Part shown: positions 1 to 11,139 of the stretch, in pieces
How positions within the stretch are numbered: position 1 is the stretch's first letter
How the letters are laid out: every line of letters starts with the position of its first letter
Assembly: GCF_900105495.1 (NCBI RefSeq)
Contig: NZ_FNTF01000002.1
Coordinates: forward strand, 4,146,501-4,210,500
Direction of reading: 5' to 3'
Origin: Pseudomonas frederiksbergensis
Lineage (GTDB): Bacteria; Pseudomonadota; Gammaproteobacteria; Pseudomonadales; Pseudomonadaceae
Length of the DNA stretch: 64,000 nt
Made by a program: the position numbers and the translations under genes
Notes under the pieces: generated by a model
The model's input: only the letters and a program-made list of their open reading frames with translations
Told to the model about the DNA's origin: nothing
Database searches by the model: none

Positions 1-2173
1 TAGGCTTTCAGGACAAGGTTCAGTTGCTCTTCAGTGATGTGGAAAAGTTGGTGACCGCTTTACTTCCCGAGCAAGCTCAATTGCAAGCACAACTCAGTGT
101 GCTCGGAACGACATCCGCCACTAGCGTGGCCATGGAAAAGTCCGAACTGGCGAAACAGAGGTCCTATCTCACCGCTCAAAAAGACAAGATCGATAACGAT
201 CTCAACATACTGCTGGCCATCAAGGAAGGCGCAACTAACCTCATCACCCAGATTGCCGCTATTCGGCGCACTCAACTGGAAACCGAGCTGGCCCAGCGCA
301 CTGCCAGCTTCCTCAACCCCCGCTTTTGGCTACCGCTGTTTTCTCCGTTGCGGGAGGATGAAAACCGTCTGAGGTTTTTGATTGATCAGTCCAACAGTGT
401 CATCCAGTCGGTCTGGCAACCCGGCCGGCGTGCCGCGACCGTCACGTTGTTATTGCTGGCCCTGGCCTTCTGGACGCCGGGACGAAGACTGGCTGAAAGG
501 GGTTTGACATGGATCTGTATCCATCGAGTACCCGAAGGTCGCTTGCGCAGAAGTTCATTGGCGATTGCGACGGTAGTTGCCACGATGTTGAGCGCGGTGT
601 GTGCCATTCAGCTCATCTCCGCTGCGGCTACCCGCTTTCAGCCATTGCCGCAGCCACTTCAAGGTTACTTCGATGATGTCGAGAAAGTCGCTTACGCCTG
701 CGCGCTGATTGTCGGTTTGAGTCGGGCCCTGCTGTCCAAACGCAATCCCTCATGGCGGTTGCCTGGCATCGCCGATGAAGTAGCACTTGCAATAAACCCT
801 TTTCCGGCACTGCTGGCCGGGTCAATGCTGATACTCATCTCGCTGGTACAAGTCACCAACGCAACGGGTATGAGTACGCAAGTGGTGCTCTTCAGCCGGG
901 GCGTCGTGTCATTAGTGGTCATTATGATTATCGGTGCGCTGTTGATACGCGTCAGTAGAACCCGCCGGGCGATGGTGATTGCCGGGGAACATCCCGAGTC
1001 AGGCACTACGCTGGCGGGGGTGATTTATACCGGTGTCAGTATCGCCGTGCTGATCTCCATATTTGGCCTGTTGATCGGTTACATCTCCCTGGCCCGATTC
1101 ATCACTTACGAAATTGTCTGGCTCTATATCGTTATCGCCAGCTTCTATTTATTGACGCAGTTATTCAGGGACTTGTGCGATTACCTGTTTTCGCCAAAAC
1201 AGCCAAGCGGCAAGGCGATCAAACAGCTGCTGGGTATCGGTGATGTACGGCTCGAACAAATCGAGGTTGTCGTGGCGGGTATTGGCAGAGCGGCGTTACT
1301 GCTAATTGCCGTCATTACAACGTTTGTGGGGGGATAGGGGCGACCTTTGGCCAACTGACTGACAGGGTTTCTGCGATCCTCGGCGGCGATGGATTGCGCA
1401 AGCTGAACATCATTCCAGGCAACCTGTTGAATGCGGTCCTCGCGCTGTTGATCGGTATTTACCTGATTCGATCGCTGCGCAGATGGCTGGATAACGAATT
1501 CCTGCCGAAAACCGATATGGACCCCGGCATGGGAGCGTCGCTAAGCACCCTGTTCAGCAATATCGGGTACGTCCTGGTCATCCTGTTGGCGTTGTCTTCG
1601 TTGGGCGTCAAATGGACGAATCTGGCCTGGATCGTCAGTGCGTTGTCGGTGGGTATCGGTTTCGGCTTGCAGGAGATCGTCAAGAACTTCGTATCCGGGT
1701 TAATCCTGCTTACCGAACGTCCGGTCAAGGTCGGTGACCTGATCAGCATCAGCGGGGTCGAAGGCGATATCCGACGAATCAATGTCAGGGCCACCGAGAT
1801 ACAGCTCAGCGACCGTTCGATTGTGATCGTGCCCAACTCGCAGCTTATTTCCCAGAACCTGCGCAATGTGACCATGGGCGGAAGCGCCCAAGGGGTGGCC
1901 ACGCTCGAATTGGTGTTCCCTCTGGACATCGACCCCGAAGAAGTCAAAAACCTGCTGTACACCGCTTATCAGGAGCATGAAACCATCCTCGACAAACCTG
2001 CTCCCGTTGTCCGCTTCAGCCATCTGAGCCCTGATGGCATCACCCTGACCATCACCGGGTATGTCAGCAGCCCAAGGATTGTCAGTACGACCAAGAGCGA
2101 TCTGCTCTTTGAGATCCTGAAGCGACTGAGTGCGGCCGGCATCAAATTGGCCAAACCGGCCCCTGCTGCGTAA
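1..2173 (+). pseudogene. DUF3772/MscS-type mechanosensitive channel, 5' cut by window edge and frameshifted
   Basis: The open frame enters from the left edge (no start needed at base 24) and encodes a helical, coiled-coil-like periplasmic stretch, then many membrane segments, until a TAG at 1335. One frame over, the reading continues without a break as GGIGATFGQLTDR and runs through a classical MscS domain: a pore-lining helix near 1640-1720 (VGIGFGLQEIVKNFVSG) and the beta domain (VKVGDLISISGVEGDIRRI) to a TAA at 2173. Joining the halves needs one extra base, and the switch falls in a run of six G at 1328-1333; seven G would restore one protein. The family is known as large MscK-like osmotic-stress channels of the inner membrane. 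As written, the pore and MscS domain cannot be made from the upstream start; a separate product from the TTG at 1394 is unlikely. It could be a real mutation, slippage-based phase variation or an assembly error. Confidence 0.8.
1328..1333 (+). other. G6 tract at the frameshift
   Basis: A run of six G residues lies exactly where the mechanosensitive-channel reading frame switches. Adding one G restores the sequence V-G-G-I-G-A-T-F and a continuous protein. Homopolymeric G tracts are prone both to polymerase slippage and to base-calling error, so the tract is the natural cause of the break. Confidence 0.75.
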
Positions 2174-2204
2174 GCCACAAAGCCGCTGACTATTTCCGGC
2201 TTAC
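2170..2204. terminator. Hairpin between convergent genes
   Basis: GTAAGCC at 2170-2176 pairs with GGCTTAC at 2198-2204 across a 21-base loop. The hairpin spans the 27-base gap between the convergent channel and AraC genes, overlapping both stop codons. There is no T tract, so it is only a possible bidirectional end signal. Confidence 0.3.
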
Positions 2205-3124
2205 CCGCGACCTGTTGCGCCACAAGGTTTGCGGGCGAGCGTCTGACTGGGAAGTTCGTTGAACAACGCGCGATAACTGCTGGAAAATCGCCCTAAATGC
2301 CAGAACGACCAGTGCATCGCCACTTCGGCAACGGTGGTTTGCGTCGCTGTGCGACCGAGCAATTCGCGGCGTGCGCTGTTGAGTCGGCGCAAGCGCAGCC
2401 AATGGGTCGGGGTCATCCCGGTATAAGCCTTGAATGCATGCTGCAATTGCCGCAGTGACACCCCGGAAATCTGCGAAAGCTCCAGCAGGTTCAGGGTGTC
2501 TTCCGGCGCATCAGCCGCCCATTCACCGATGCGTTTCATCACTGCACGTTCTTCGGCGCGACGTTGTAAACCGCCGCGATCAAGGCAAACACAGGCGTTG
2601 TCGAGGATGTACAGGCAATCTTCGAGCAACTGCTGGGTCAACGCTTCCTTGCTCGGTGGATCGAGGGTCTGCGCCAGTCGGGTCAACGTCCCGCTGAGCC
2701 AGCGACTGAACAATGCGTTCTGTCCCGAGTTCAGTGGCGCCATGAACAGGCCTTCGAGCCTGGCCACGTTCAAACCGTGACGCTGCACGAACTCTGGACC
2801 GAACACCACGGCGATTTCCTGGTAGTTCTCCGGGGTGATCCAGATGTTGCGGCTTTCGCCATTCAACACGTACAGAGCGTTGTCGCTGCGATCGAAACAG
2901 AACGCCAGCGAGCCTTCGGGCGCGCTGAAATTCTGCTCGACCCGGGTGTTCATCTGTTCCTCGTAAATCTCCACGCCTTGCAGGTCCAGATAGCGCACAC
3001 GCCCGGCGAAATGCCCCGGTGACATTTGCTGGTAATGCTGGACCCAGCCCGGCGTGGCGCGGATTTGCTCGGCGACATCGGCGGTGTTGAACGCTTGGAC
3101 TTGCAGGGGGTTGCACGTTGTCAT
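2201..3124 (-). CDS. AraC family transcriptional regulator (EutR-like)
   Basis: A 307-residue protein with a C-terminal double helix-turn-helix of the AraC/XylS type. The first helix-turn-helix is near residues 213-235 (LSQISGVSLRQLQHAFK), followed by the family hallmark GMTPTHWLRLRRLNSARREL, and the second near 270-290. The N-terminal ~200 residues are a sensing domain without a recognised ligand motif; overall it resembles the EutR-like group. The gene is divergent from the glutamine synthetase-like gene at 3286, and direct repeats lie in the short gap, so it probably controls the gamma-glutamylation genes and perhaps itself. The start is the ATG at 3124; no better one is visible. The ligand is unknown; a polyamine, ethanolamine or a related amine is the natural guess from context. 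Confidence 0.85.
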   Translation of the reverse strand: MTTCNPLQVQAFNTADVAEQIRATPGWVQHYQQMSPGHFAGRVRYLDLQGVEIYEEQMNTRVEQNFSAPEGSLAFCFDRSDNALYVLNGESRNIWITPENYQEIAVVFGPEFVQRHGLNVARLEGLFMAPLNSGQNALFSRWLSGTLTRLAQTLDPPSKEALTQQLLEDCLYILDNACVCLDRGGLQRRAEERAVMKRIGEWAADAPEDTLNLLELSQISGVSLRQLQHAFKAYTGMTPTHWLRLRRLNSARRELLGRTATQTTVAEVAMHWSFWHLGRFSSSYRALFNELPSQTLARKPCGATGRG

Positions 3125-3142
3125 GGGTGACCTTACGCACTC

Positions 3143-3161
3143 GTTTGGTGCGTTTTGGTGC
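3143..3161 (+). promoter_or_regulatory. Direct repeat, candidate AraC-family binding site
   Basis: Two copies of TTTGGTGC, at 3144-3151 and 3154-3161, are spaced exactly 10 bases apart (one helical turn) in the gap between the divergent AraC gene and the glutamine synthetase-like gene. AraC-type activators usually bind such tandem half-sites. The link to this regulator is inference from position and geometry. Confidence 0.45.
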
Positions 3162-3285
3162 TGCTGAAAGTGGATAGATGGAACGTCAAGGCTCGCCCAA
3201 GATAGTCGTCAACGCGCCACAGGGGAAGTGTGTGGTGGATGAAACCAGCCTCCCCGGCGTCAATAAAACCAATAACGAGGTCTTT

Positions 3286-4644
3286 ATGAATGTCCCTTTC
3301 GATCAGCTGCTCACGTGGCTGAAAGATCACAAGATTACCGAAGTCGAGTGTGTGGTCAGCGACTTGACCGGCATCGCACGCGGCAAAATCGCACCCACCA
3401 ACAAGTTCCTGCATGAGCGAGGCATGCGCCTGCCGGAAAGTGTGCTTTTGCAAACGGTAACCGGGGACTTTGTCGACGACGACATCTACTACGACCTGCT
3501 CGACCCGGCCGACATCGACATGGTGTGCAAGCCCGTTTCCGATGCGGTGTACGTGATCCCATGGGCCATCGAGCCTACCGCCATCGTGATTCACGACACC
3601 TTCGACAAGTTCGGCAACCCGATCGAGCTGTCGCCGCGCAACGTGCTGAAAAAAGTCCTGCAGCTGTACACCGACAAAGGCTGGCGGCCGATTGTCGCGC
3701 CGGAAATGGAGTTCTACCTGACCCAGCGCTGCGAAGACCCGGACTTGCCGCTCAAGGCACCGCTGGGGCGTTCGGGCCGTGCGGAAAGTGGTCGGCAGTC
3801 GTTTTCCATCGACGCTGCCAACGAATTCGATCCGCTGTTTGAAGACGTGTACGACTGGTGTGAGCTTCAAGGCCTGGACCTCGATACCTTGATCCACGAA
3901 GACGGCCCGGCGCAGATGGAAATCAACTTCCGGCATGGCGACGCACTGGATCTGGCCGACCAGATCACCGTGTTCAAGCGCACCCTGCGCGAAGCGGCGC
4001 TCAAGCACAACGTCACCGCGACCTTCATGGCCAAACCGATTGGCGATGAACCCGGCAGCGCCATGCATATCCACCAGAGCGTGGTGGACATCGCCACCGG
4101 CCAGCCGATCTTTGCCGATGCCGACGGGCAGATGAGCGAACTGTTCCTGCATCACATCGGCGGCCTGCAAAAGTACATTCCCAAAGTGCTGCCGATGTTC
4201 GCACCGAACGTCAATTCCTTCCGCCGCTTCCTGCCGGACACGTCGGCGCCGGTGAACGTCGAATGGGGCGAAGAAAACCGTACTGTGGGCCTGCGTGTGC
4301 CGACTTCAACGCCGGACGCGATGCGCGTGGAGAACCGTTTGCCAGGCGCCGACGCCAATCCTTATCTGGCGATCGCAGCAAGCCTGTTGTGCGGTTATCT
4401 GGGCATGGTCGAACGCATCGAACCGAGCGCTGCGGTTCAGGGGCGGGCCTATGAGCGCCGCAATCTGCGCCTGCCGATCACCATCGAGGATGCCCTGACG
4501 CAAATGGAAGAGTGCGACACCGTTTCGCGTTATCTGGGCAGCAAATTCGTTCGCGGTTATGTGGCGGTCAAGCGAGCGGAACACGAGAACTTCAAGCGGG
4601 TGATCAGCTCGTGGGAGCGAGAGTTTCTGCTGCTTAGCGTTTAG
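3286..4644 (+). CDS. Glutamine synthetase family protein, probable gamma-glutamylpolyamine synthetase
   Basis: A 452-residue glutamine synthetase-fold ligase. Visible motifs are the metal/ATP acid motif APEMEFYL (about residues 140-147), DGPAQMEINF (about 209), the ATP-binding stretch ATFMAKPIGDEPGSAMHIHQS (about 246-266) and the C-terminal VENRLPGADANPYLA. It lacks the adenylylation tyrosine loop of housekeeping GlnA and has the length of the PuuA/SpuI/PauA group, which glutamylate putrescine or other amines with ATP. The ATG at 3286 has AACGAGG at a good distance upstream, so I prefer it to the open frame beginning 108 bases earlier. A polyamine-binding protein and a PuuB-like oxidase follow, which supports an amine-catabolic role. 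The amine itself (putrescine, cadaverine, ethanolamine or other) cannot be read from sequence. Confidence 0.88.
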   Translation: MNVPFDQLLTWLKDHKITEVECVVSDLTGIARGKIAPTNKFLHERGMRLPESVLLQTVTGDFVDDDIYYDLLDPADIDMVCKPVSDAVYVIPWAIEPTAIVIHDTFDKFGNPIELSPRNVLKKVLQLYTDKGWRPIVAPEMEFYLTQRCEDPDLPLKAPLGRSGRAESGRQSFSIDAANEFDPLFEDVYDWCELQGLDLDTLIHEDGPAQMEINFRHGDALDLADQITVFKRTLREAALKHNVTATFMAKPIGDEPGSAMHIHQSVVDIATGQPIFADADGQMSELFLHHIGGLQKYIPKVLPMFAPNVNSFRRFLPDTSAPVNVEWGEENRTVGLRVPTSTPDAMRVENRLPGADANPYLAIAASLLCGYLGMVERIEPSAAVQGRAYERRNLRLPITIEDALTQMEECDTVSRYLGSKFVRGYVAVKRAEHENFKRVISSWEREFLLLSV

Positions 4645-4674
4645 AAACCTCGCTCCCCCATGGCATCACACATC

Positions 4675-7211
<2,537 letters not shown>

Positions 7212-7235
7212 CGATAACTCTCCCCCTCCTCTTAT

Positions 7236-7266
7236 GATCGTTCCCACGCTCCGCGTGGGAACGATC
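7236..7266. repeat. Short palindrome, GTTCCCACGCTCCGCGTGGGAAC family
   Basis: A near-perfect hairpin (GATCGTTCCCACGC, loop TCC, GCGTGGGAACGATC) lies between the oxidase gene and the PqiA-like gene. It is a single-hairpin version of the larger repeats at 26348 and 49750, so it belongs to a dispersed family and is not a dedicated terminator, though it could act as one for the upstream operon. Confidence 0.7.
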
Positions 7267-7354
7267 AGTACCCGCCTTTTAATTTGCTCAATCGCGATGC
7301 GCTTCTATATTGAGGGAGTGCTCTGACTTCCCTGCGTCCTGGCGAGTGCGGCCT

Positions 7355-7951
7355 ATGGCTACGACTGACCGACTGATCATCTGCGAGCACTGCGACTGCG
7401 TGTATGAAAAAGTCACGCTCGCCAAACATCAGAAAACCCTGTGTACACGCTGCGGCGGCGTGCTTCAGCGCTATAACGGCCTGACAGTGGAGCAACGTCT
7501 GGCGTTGACCTTCACCGCGTTGATGCTGTGGATTTTCGCCAACTTCTACCCCGTCATGAGCATCAGCCTCAAAGGCCTGAAAAACAGCGCAACGCTTTGG
7601 GATTCGGTGCTGGCCCTGAGTCTGGGGCCGATCACGTTCATCGCCATGGTGGCGGCGATCTCGATGATCATCGCGCCGATTTTCCAGTTGTTGCTGCTGA
7701 TCTGGGTGCTGAGCTTCGCCCTCGCCCACCAGCGCTCGCCTGGCTTCAAGTTTTGCATGCGCTGGCTGGAAACCCTCAGGCCCTGGAGCATGCTGGAGGT
7801 CTGTCTGCTGGGGGCAATGGTCGCGGTCATCAAACTCGCCGGATTGCTCGATGTGCTGCCCGGCATCGGCCTGTTTGCCCTGGCCATTCTCAGTCTGATG
7901 ATGATCCGCATCGCCGGGCGCGACATTCGTGACCTATGGGAGATCTTATGA
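7355..7951 (+). CDS. pqiA: PqiA-family inner-membrane protein (first copy)
   Basis: About 198 residues. The N-terminus carries two zinc-ribbon-like CxxC pairs (CEHCDC, CTRCG), followed by four hydrophobic segments (near LALTFTALMLWIFANFYPVMSI, FIAMVAAISMIIAPIFQLLLLIW, MLEVCLLGAMVAVIKL and ALAILSLMMIRI). This is one half of an E. coli PqiA, which carries two such halves. PqiA-type proteins are inner-membrane partners of the MCE protein PqiB in phospholipid traffic between envelope membranes. I chose the ATG at 7355 because the family starts just before the zinc ribbon; its ribosome-binding site is poor and an upstream TTG at 7310 is in frame, so the start is not certain. It overlaps the next gene by four bases. 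Confidence 0.85.
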   Translation: MATTDRLIICEHCDCVYEKVTLAKHQKTLCTRCGGVLQRYNGLTVEQRLALTFTALMLWIFANFYPVMSISLKGLKNSATLWDSVLALSLGPITFIAMVAAISMIIAPIFQLLLLIWVLSFALAHQRSPGFKFCMRWLETLRPWSMLEVCLLGAMVAVIKLAGLLDVLPGIGLFALAILSLMMIRIAGRDIRDLWEIL

Positions 7952-8604
7952 ACAGACCCCCGGTGGCGAGTGAACTCAACCTGTGCCTGTGCCATAGCTG
8001 CGGCCTGGCCTGTGACATCACCGATGAACCTCACGAATGCCCACGGTGCGGCGCGCCGCTGCATCGGCGCAAAACCAACTCACTGGCCCGGACCTGGGCC
8101 TACATGTTCACTGCCCTGGCGTTTTACGTCCCGGCTAATCTGCTGCCAGTGATGAACACCAAGATGGTTGGCAGCGGCGCCGATAGCACGATCATGAGCG
8201 GTGTCATTGAGTTCTGGCAGCACGGCGCCTGGGACATTGCCCTGATTATTTTCATCGCCAGCATCGCGGTGCCGGGCATCAAGTTCGTCGCCCTGACGCT
8301 GTTACTGGTGACCGTGCAGCGCGACAGCCAATGGGCCAGTAAGCAGCGTTCAACGCTGTACCGTTTCGTCGAGCTCATCGGTTACTGGTCGATGCTCGAT
8401 GTGATCGTCGTCGCCTTGGTGGCCTCACTGGTCAAGTTTCAAGCCCTGGCCGATATCGAACCGCGCCCGGGGATCTTGTTTTTTGGCCTGGTGGTGGTCT
8501 TCACCATGCTGTCGGCAATGAGTTTCGACCCACGCCTGATCTGGGATAAAGAAGAACGGGATAACCCAAACGAGGAGGTCATGGATGAAGTCGCAAATCA
8601 CTGA
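7948..8604 (+). CDS. pqiA: PqiA-family inner-membrane protein (second copy)
   Basis: About 218 residues, homologous to the preceding protein and matching the other half of a two-domain PqiA: CHSCGLACD and CPRCGAPLHRR zinc-ribbon pairs, the conserved FYVPANLLPVMNT segment, then more membrane helices and a short charged tail. The ATG at 7948 overlaps the upstream stop codon (ATGA) and has GGGAG in front, so it is preferred to the in-frame ATG at 7936. The stop lies inside the start region of pqiB (20-base overlap), giving a tightly coupled pqiA-pqiA-pqiB-pqiC unit. The split of PqiA into two genes is common in Pseudomonas. Confidence 0.87.
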   Translation: MNRPPVASELNLCLCHSCGLACDITDEPHECPRCGAPLHRRKTNSLARTWAYMFTALAFYVPANLLPVMNTKMVGSGADSTIMSGVIEFWQHGAWDIALIIFIASIAVPGIKFVALTLLLVTVQRDSQWASKQRSTLYRFVELIGYWSMLDVIVVALVASLVKFQALADIEPRPGILFFGLVVVFTMLSAMSFDPRLIWDKEERDNPNEEVMDEVANH

Positions 8605-10240
8605 CGGGCCGCAAGCCCCCGGTCAGGCCCCTGTCAAGACCCGCCGTTTCAGCGTTTCATTGGTGTGGATTGTGCCGATCGTCGCGGTGCTGGTGGGGAT
8701 TTCCCTGGTCGTGCACACCATGATGCAGGAAGGTCCGACCATTACCGTTACGTTCAAAACCGGTAGCGGCCTGACCGCCAACAAGACCGAAGTCAAATAC
8801 CGCAACGTGGTGATCGGGCATGTCTCGGACGTGGAGCTGAGCAACGATCAGAGGAGCGTCAACGCCACCATCAAACTGTCCAAGCAGGCGGAAAGTTTCA
8901 CCCGCGAAGACTCGCAGTTCTGGGTCGTGCGGCCACGTATTGGTGCCGGTGGGGTATCGGGTATCGATACCCTGCTGTCCGGGGACTACATTGGCGCCGA
9001 CATTGGCCAGGCCAACGCTCGTGCAAAAAACTTTATTGGCCTGGAAAACCCGCCACCGATTACCTATGGCGAGCCGGGCAAGCGCTTCACCCTGAACACC
9101 CAGGACCTCGGTTCGCTGGACATCGGCTCTCCGGTTTACTACCGCAAGATTCCGGTGGGTCAAGTGGTGGCCTATGCCCTGAACGCCGACGGCAAAGGGG
9201 TCAACATCGAAGTGTTCATCCACTCGCCCAACGATGCCTACGTCACTGAAAATACCCGGTTCTGGAACGCCAGCGGGATCGACGTGAATGTCGGCGCCAA
9301 CGGCTTTTCGCTGAAAACCGAGTCGCTGTCATCCATCCTGGTGGGCGGCATCGCCTTCCGCGCTCCGGATTACAACCCGAATGACCAACCGGCTAAAGAG
9401 GACAAAGTCTTCGATCTGTTCGAAGACCAGCTAACCGCGCTCGCCCCGCCCAGCGGCAAGGGGCAATTCCTCAGCTTGCGTTTCGATCAAGCCTTGCGCG
9501 GGCTCAGGGTCGGTGCGCCGGTGGAATTCCTGGGCATGGAGTTCGGCAGAGTCGTGGCGATCAATCTGGATTTCGACGCGAAAAAACGCAGTTTCCCGGT
9601 CAATGTCGGGATCATGATCTACCCGCAACGACTCGGCCAGGCCCACACCAAAATGCTCGAGGTGTTGAAGCATGACCCCAACGACGAAGCCGCTGGCGTA
9701 CGTTTGATGGGTTCTTTCATCGAAAACGGTCTGCGGGCCCAGGCTCGAAGCGGCAATCTGTTGACCGGTCAGCTCTACATTGCGCTCGACTTCTACCCCA
9801 AGGCGGAGAAAGTCGTCTTCGACCCGACCGCCCGTCCAGTCGCTATCCCGACTATTCCTGGCAGCCTCGAGCAGTTGCAGGAAAAACTCGAGGGCATGGT
9901 TAACAAGATCAACCAACTGCCCATCGAACGCATTGCCGGCAACCTGGACAGCAACCTCGTCGAACTGCGTAAAGGTCTGGCGCAATTCAACGCCAAGACT
10001 TTGCCTGGCGTGCAGACCACCCTGGCGGATGTCAGCAAGACCCTGCAATCGGCCAGTTCGACCTTGGCCGAAGACTCGCCGCAACGCGAACAATTAGGTC
10101 AAACCCTCGACGAGCTCGGGCGCATGTCGCGATCCTTGCGTGAACTCTCGGATTACCTGGGACGCCATCCGGAATCGCTGATTCGCGGTCGTCCCGACAA
10201 TGCCGCGCCGATGGATATGCAGGGGCCACCGCGCAAATGA
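8585..10240 (+). CDS. pqiB: PqiB, MCE-domain intermembrane transport protein
   Basis: A 551-residue protein with one N-terminal membrane anchor (about 20-45, VSLVWIVPIVAVLVGISLVV) and three successive MCE/MlaD domains: about 50-140 (TVTFKTGSGLTANKTEVKYR), 165-250 (FTLNTQDLGSLDIGSPVYYR) and 290-395 (LSLRFDQALRGLRVGAPVEF). A helical region follows (about 425-525), and the length matches E. coli PqiB (about 546). PqiB forms a hexameric, needle-like tunnel across the periplasm that carries lipids between membranes. GAGGT lies just upstream of the ATG inside the preceding gene. The stop overlaps the next open frame. YebT-like proteins have more MCE domains, so PqiB is the better name. Confidence 0.92.
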   Translation: MKSQITDGPQAPGQAPVKTRRFSVSLVWIVPIVAVLVGISLVVHTMMQEGPTITVTFKTGSGLTANKTEVKYRNVVIGHVSDVELSNDQRSVNATIKLSKQAESFTREDSQFWVVRPRIGAGGVSGIDTLLSGDYIGADIGQANARAKNFIGLENPPPITYGEPGKRFTLNTQDLGSLDIGSPVYYRKIPVGQVVAYALNADGKGVNIEVFIHSPNDAYVTENTRFWNASGIDVNVGANGFSLKTESLSSILVGGIAFRAPDYNPNDQPAKEDKVFDLFEDQLTALAPPSGKGQFLSLRFDQALRGLRVGAPVEFLGMEFGRVVAINLDFDAKKRSFPVNVGIMIYPQRLGQAHTKMLEVLKHDPNDEAAGVRLMGSFIENGLRAQARSGNLLTGQLYIALDFYPKAEKVVFDPTARPVAIPTIPGSLEQLQEKLEGMVNKINQLPIERIAGNLDSNLVELRKGLAQFNAKTLPGVQTTLADVSKTLQSASSTLAEDSPQREQLGQTLDELGRMSRSLRELSDYLGRHPESLIRGRPDNAAPMDMQGPPRK

Positions 10241-10257
10241 CCACAGGAGCATCACTC

Positions 10258-10815
10258 ATGGTTTATCCGCTGAAGATCAGCTTGGTCACTGCATTGTTGC
10301 TACTGGCTGCATGCCGCAGTGATCCAATTCAATTTCACACCCTGATTCCGGCTCAACCGGGACTTGCGGCGCGCAACAGCGGTGCGGAAATCCAGATCGA
10401 GGGCATTAGCGTGCCGCCCCAGGTCGATCGTCCGCAGATCGTCATTCGCCAAGGCAACAGTGGCATGGCAATCCTCGAAACCGAGTGGTGGGCGGCGAGC
10501 CTGGTGGATGAATTGCGCAGCGCGCTGATCGATCAAATGGTCAACAGCAATCCCCGGCGCAACGTATCGGTGCGGATAGAGGTGCAGCGATTCGATTCGA
10601 TTCCCGGTCAATATGCGTTGATCGACGTCAAGTGGCGCCTGCGCAATCTGAGTGAAAGTGATGCCGCGCTGGTCACCTGCCGCAGCACTTTGCAGACGCC
10701 TTCAGGCGCTTCCATCGATGAGCTGGTGGCGGCTCAACAAAACAATGTCAGACGCCTGGCTGCGCTGATCAGCCAGGCCGCTGGCGGAATACAAAAAGGG
10801 TGTCCATCGGCTTAA
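10258..10815 (+). CDS. pqiC: PqiC outer-membrane lipoprotein
   Basis: A 185-residue lipoprotein. The signal peptide ends in a lipobox, ALLLLAACRSDP, placing the acylated Cys near residue 20. The rest is an ABC-type-transport auxiliary (YmbA/PqiC) domain with the pattern IQIEGISVPPQVDRPQIVIR and WWAASLVDELRSALIDQM. PqiC is thought to receive the PqiB needle at the outer membrane. The ATG at 10258 has ACAGGAGC upstream and puts the signal peptide at the N-terminus; the in-frame ATG at 10237 that overlaps the pqiB stop would add seven residues. It is the last gene of the pqi operon. Confidence 0.87.
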   Translation: MVYPLKISLVTALLLLAACRSDPIQFHTLIPAQPGLAARNSGAEIQIEGISVPPQVDRPQIVIRQGNSGMAILETEWWAASLVDELRSALIDQMVNSNPRRNVSVRIEVQRFDSIPGQYALIDVKWRLRNLSESDAALVTCRSTLQTPSGASIDELVAAQQNNVRRLAALISQAAGGIQKGCPSA

Positions 10816-10830
10816 TCAAGCCATCACGCG

Positions 10831-10969
10831 ACCTGTAGCAGCTGGCGAAGCCTGCGTTCGGCTGCGAAGCAGTCGTCAATCCAGCCAGTTCGATTTACCT
10901 GAAACAGCGTGGTGCCTGATTTCACGACTGCTTCGCAGCCGAACGCAGGCTTCGCCAGCTGCTACAGGT
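10831..10969. repeat. Large inverted repeat (TGTAGCAGCTGGCGAAGCCTG family)
   Basis: ACCTGTAGCAGCTGGCGAAG continuing to CAGTCG (10831-10874) is repeated in inverted orientation at 10925-10969, with about 50 bases between. The arms exceed 40 bases. This is a different family from the GGGAGCG-type REPs. It fills most of the gap behind pqiC and may serve as the 3' end of that transcript. Confidence 0.8.
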
Positions 10970-11039
10970 GATGCGTTGCTACTGAAATTTTGACGCTTTT
11001 TTCTCATTTAACACTTTACATTTGCCGCGCCTTGAACAT

Positions 11040-11056
11040 GCAAATGATTCGTATTG
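11040..11056 (+). promoter_or_regulatory. Putative Fur box upstream of iron ABC operon
   Basis: The sequence GCAAATGATTCGTATTG contains AATGATTCGTATT, one base from the AATGATTCTTATT form often seen in Pseudomonas Fur sites. It lies about 85 bases upstream of the first gene of a ferric-iron importer, the expected place for iron-responsive repression. The assignment is from pattern and context. Confidence 0.55.
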
Positions 11057-11139
11057 AACTACACTGATCGACGACCCTTTCCCGTCGATTCTGCCGAGTT
11101 TGCGCGCAGGATTTTAATAAAAACAGGAGCTGCCAACGC

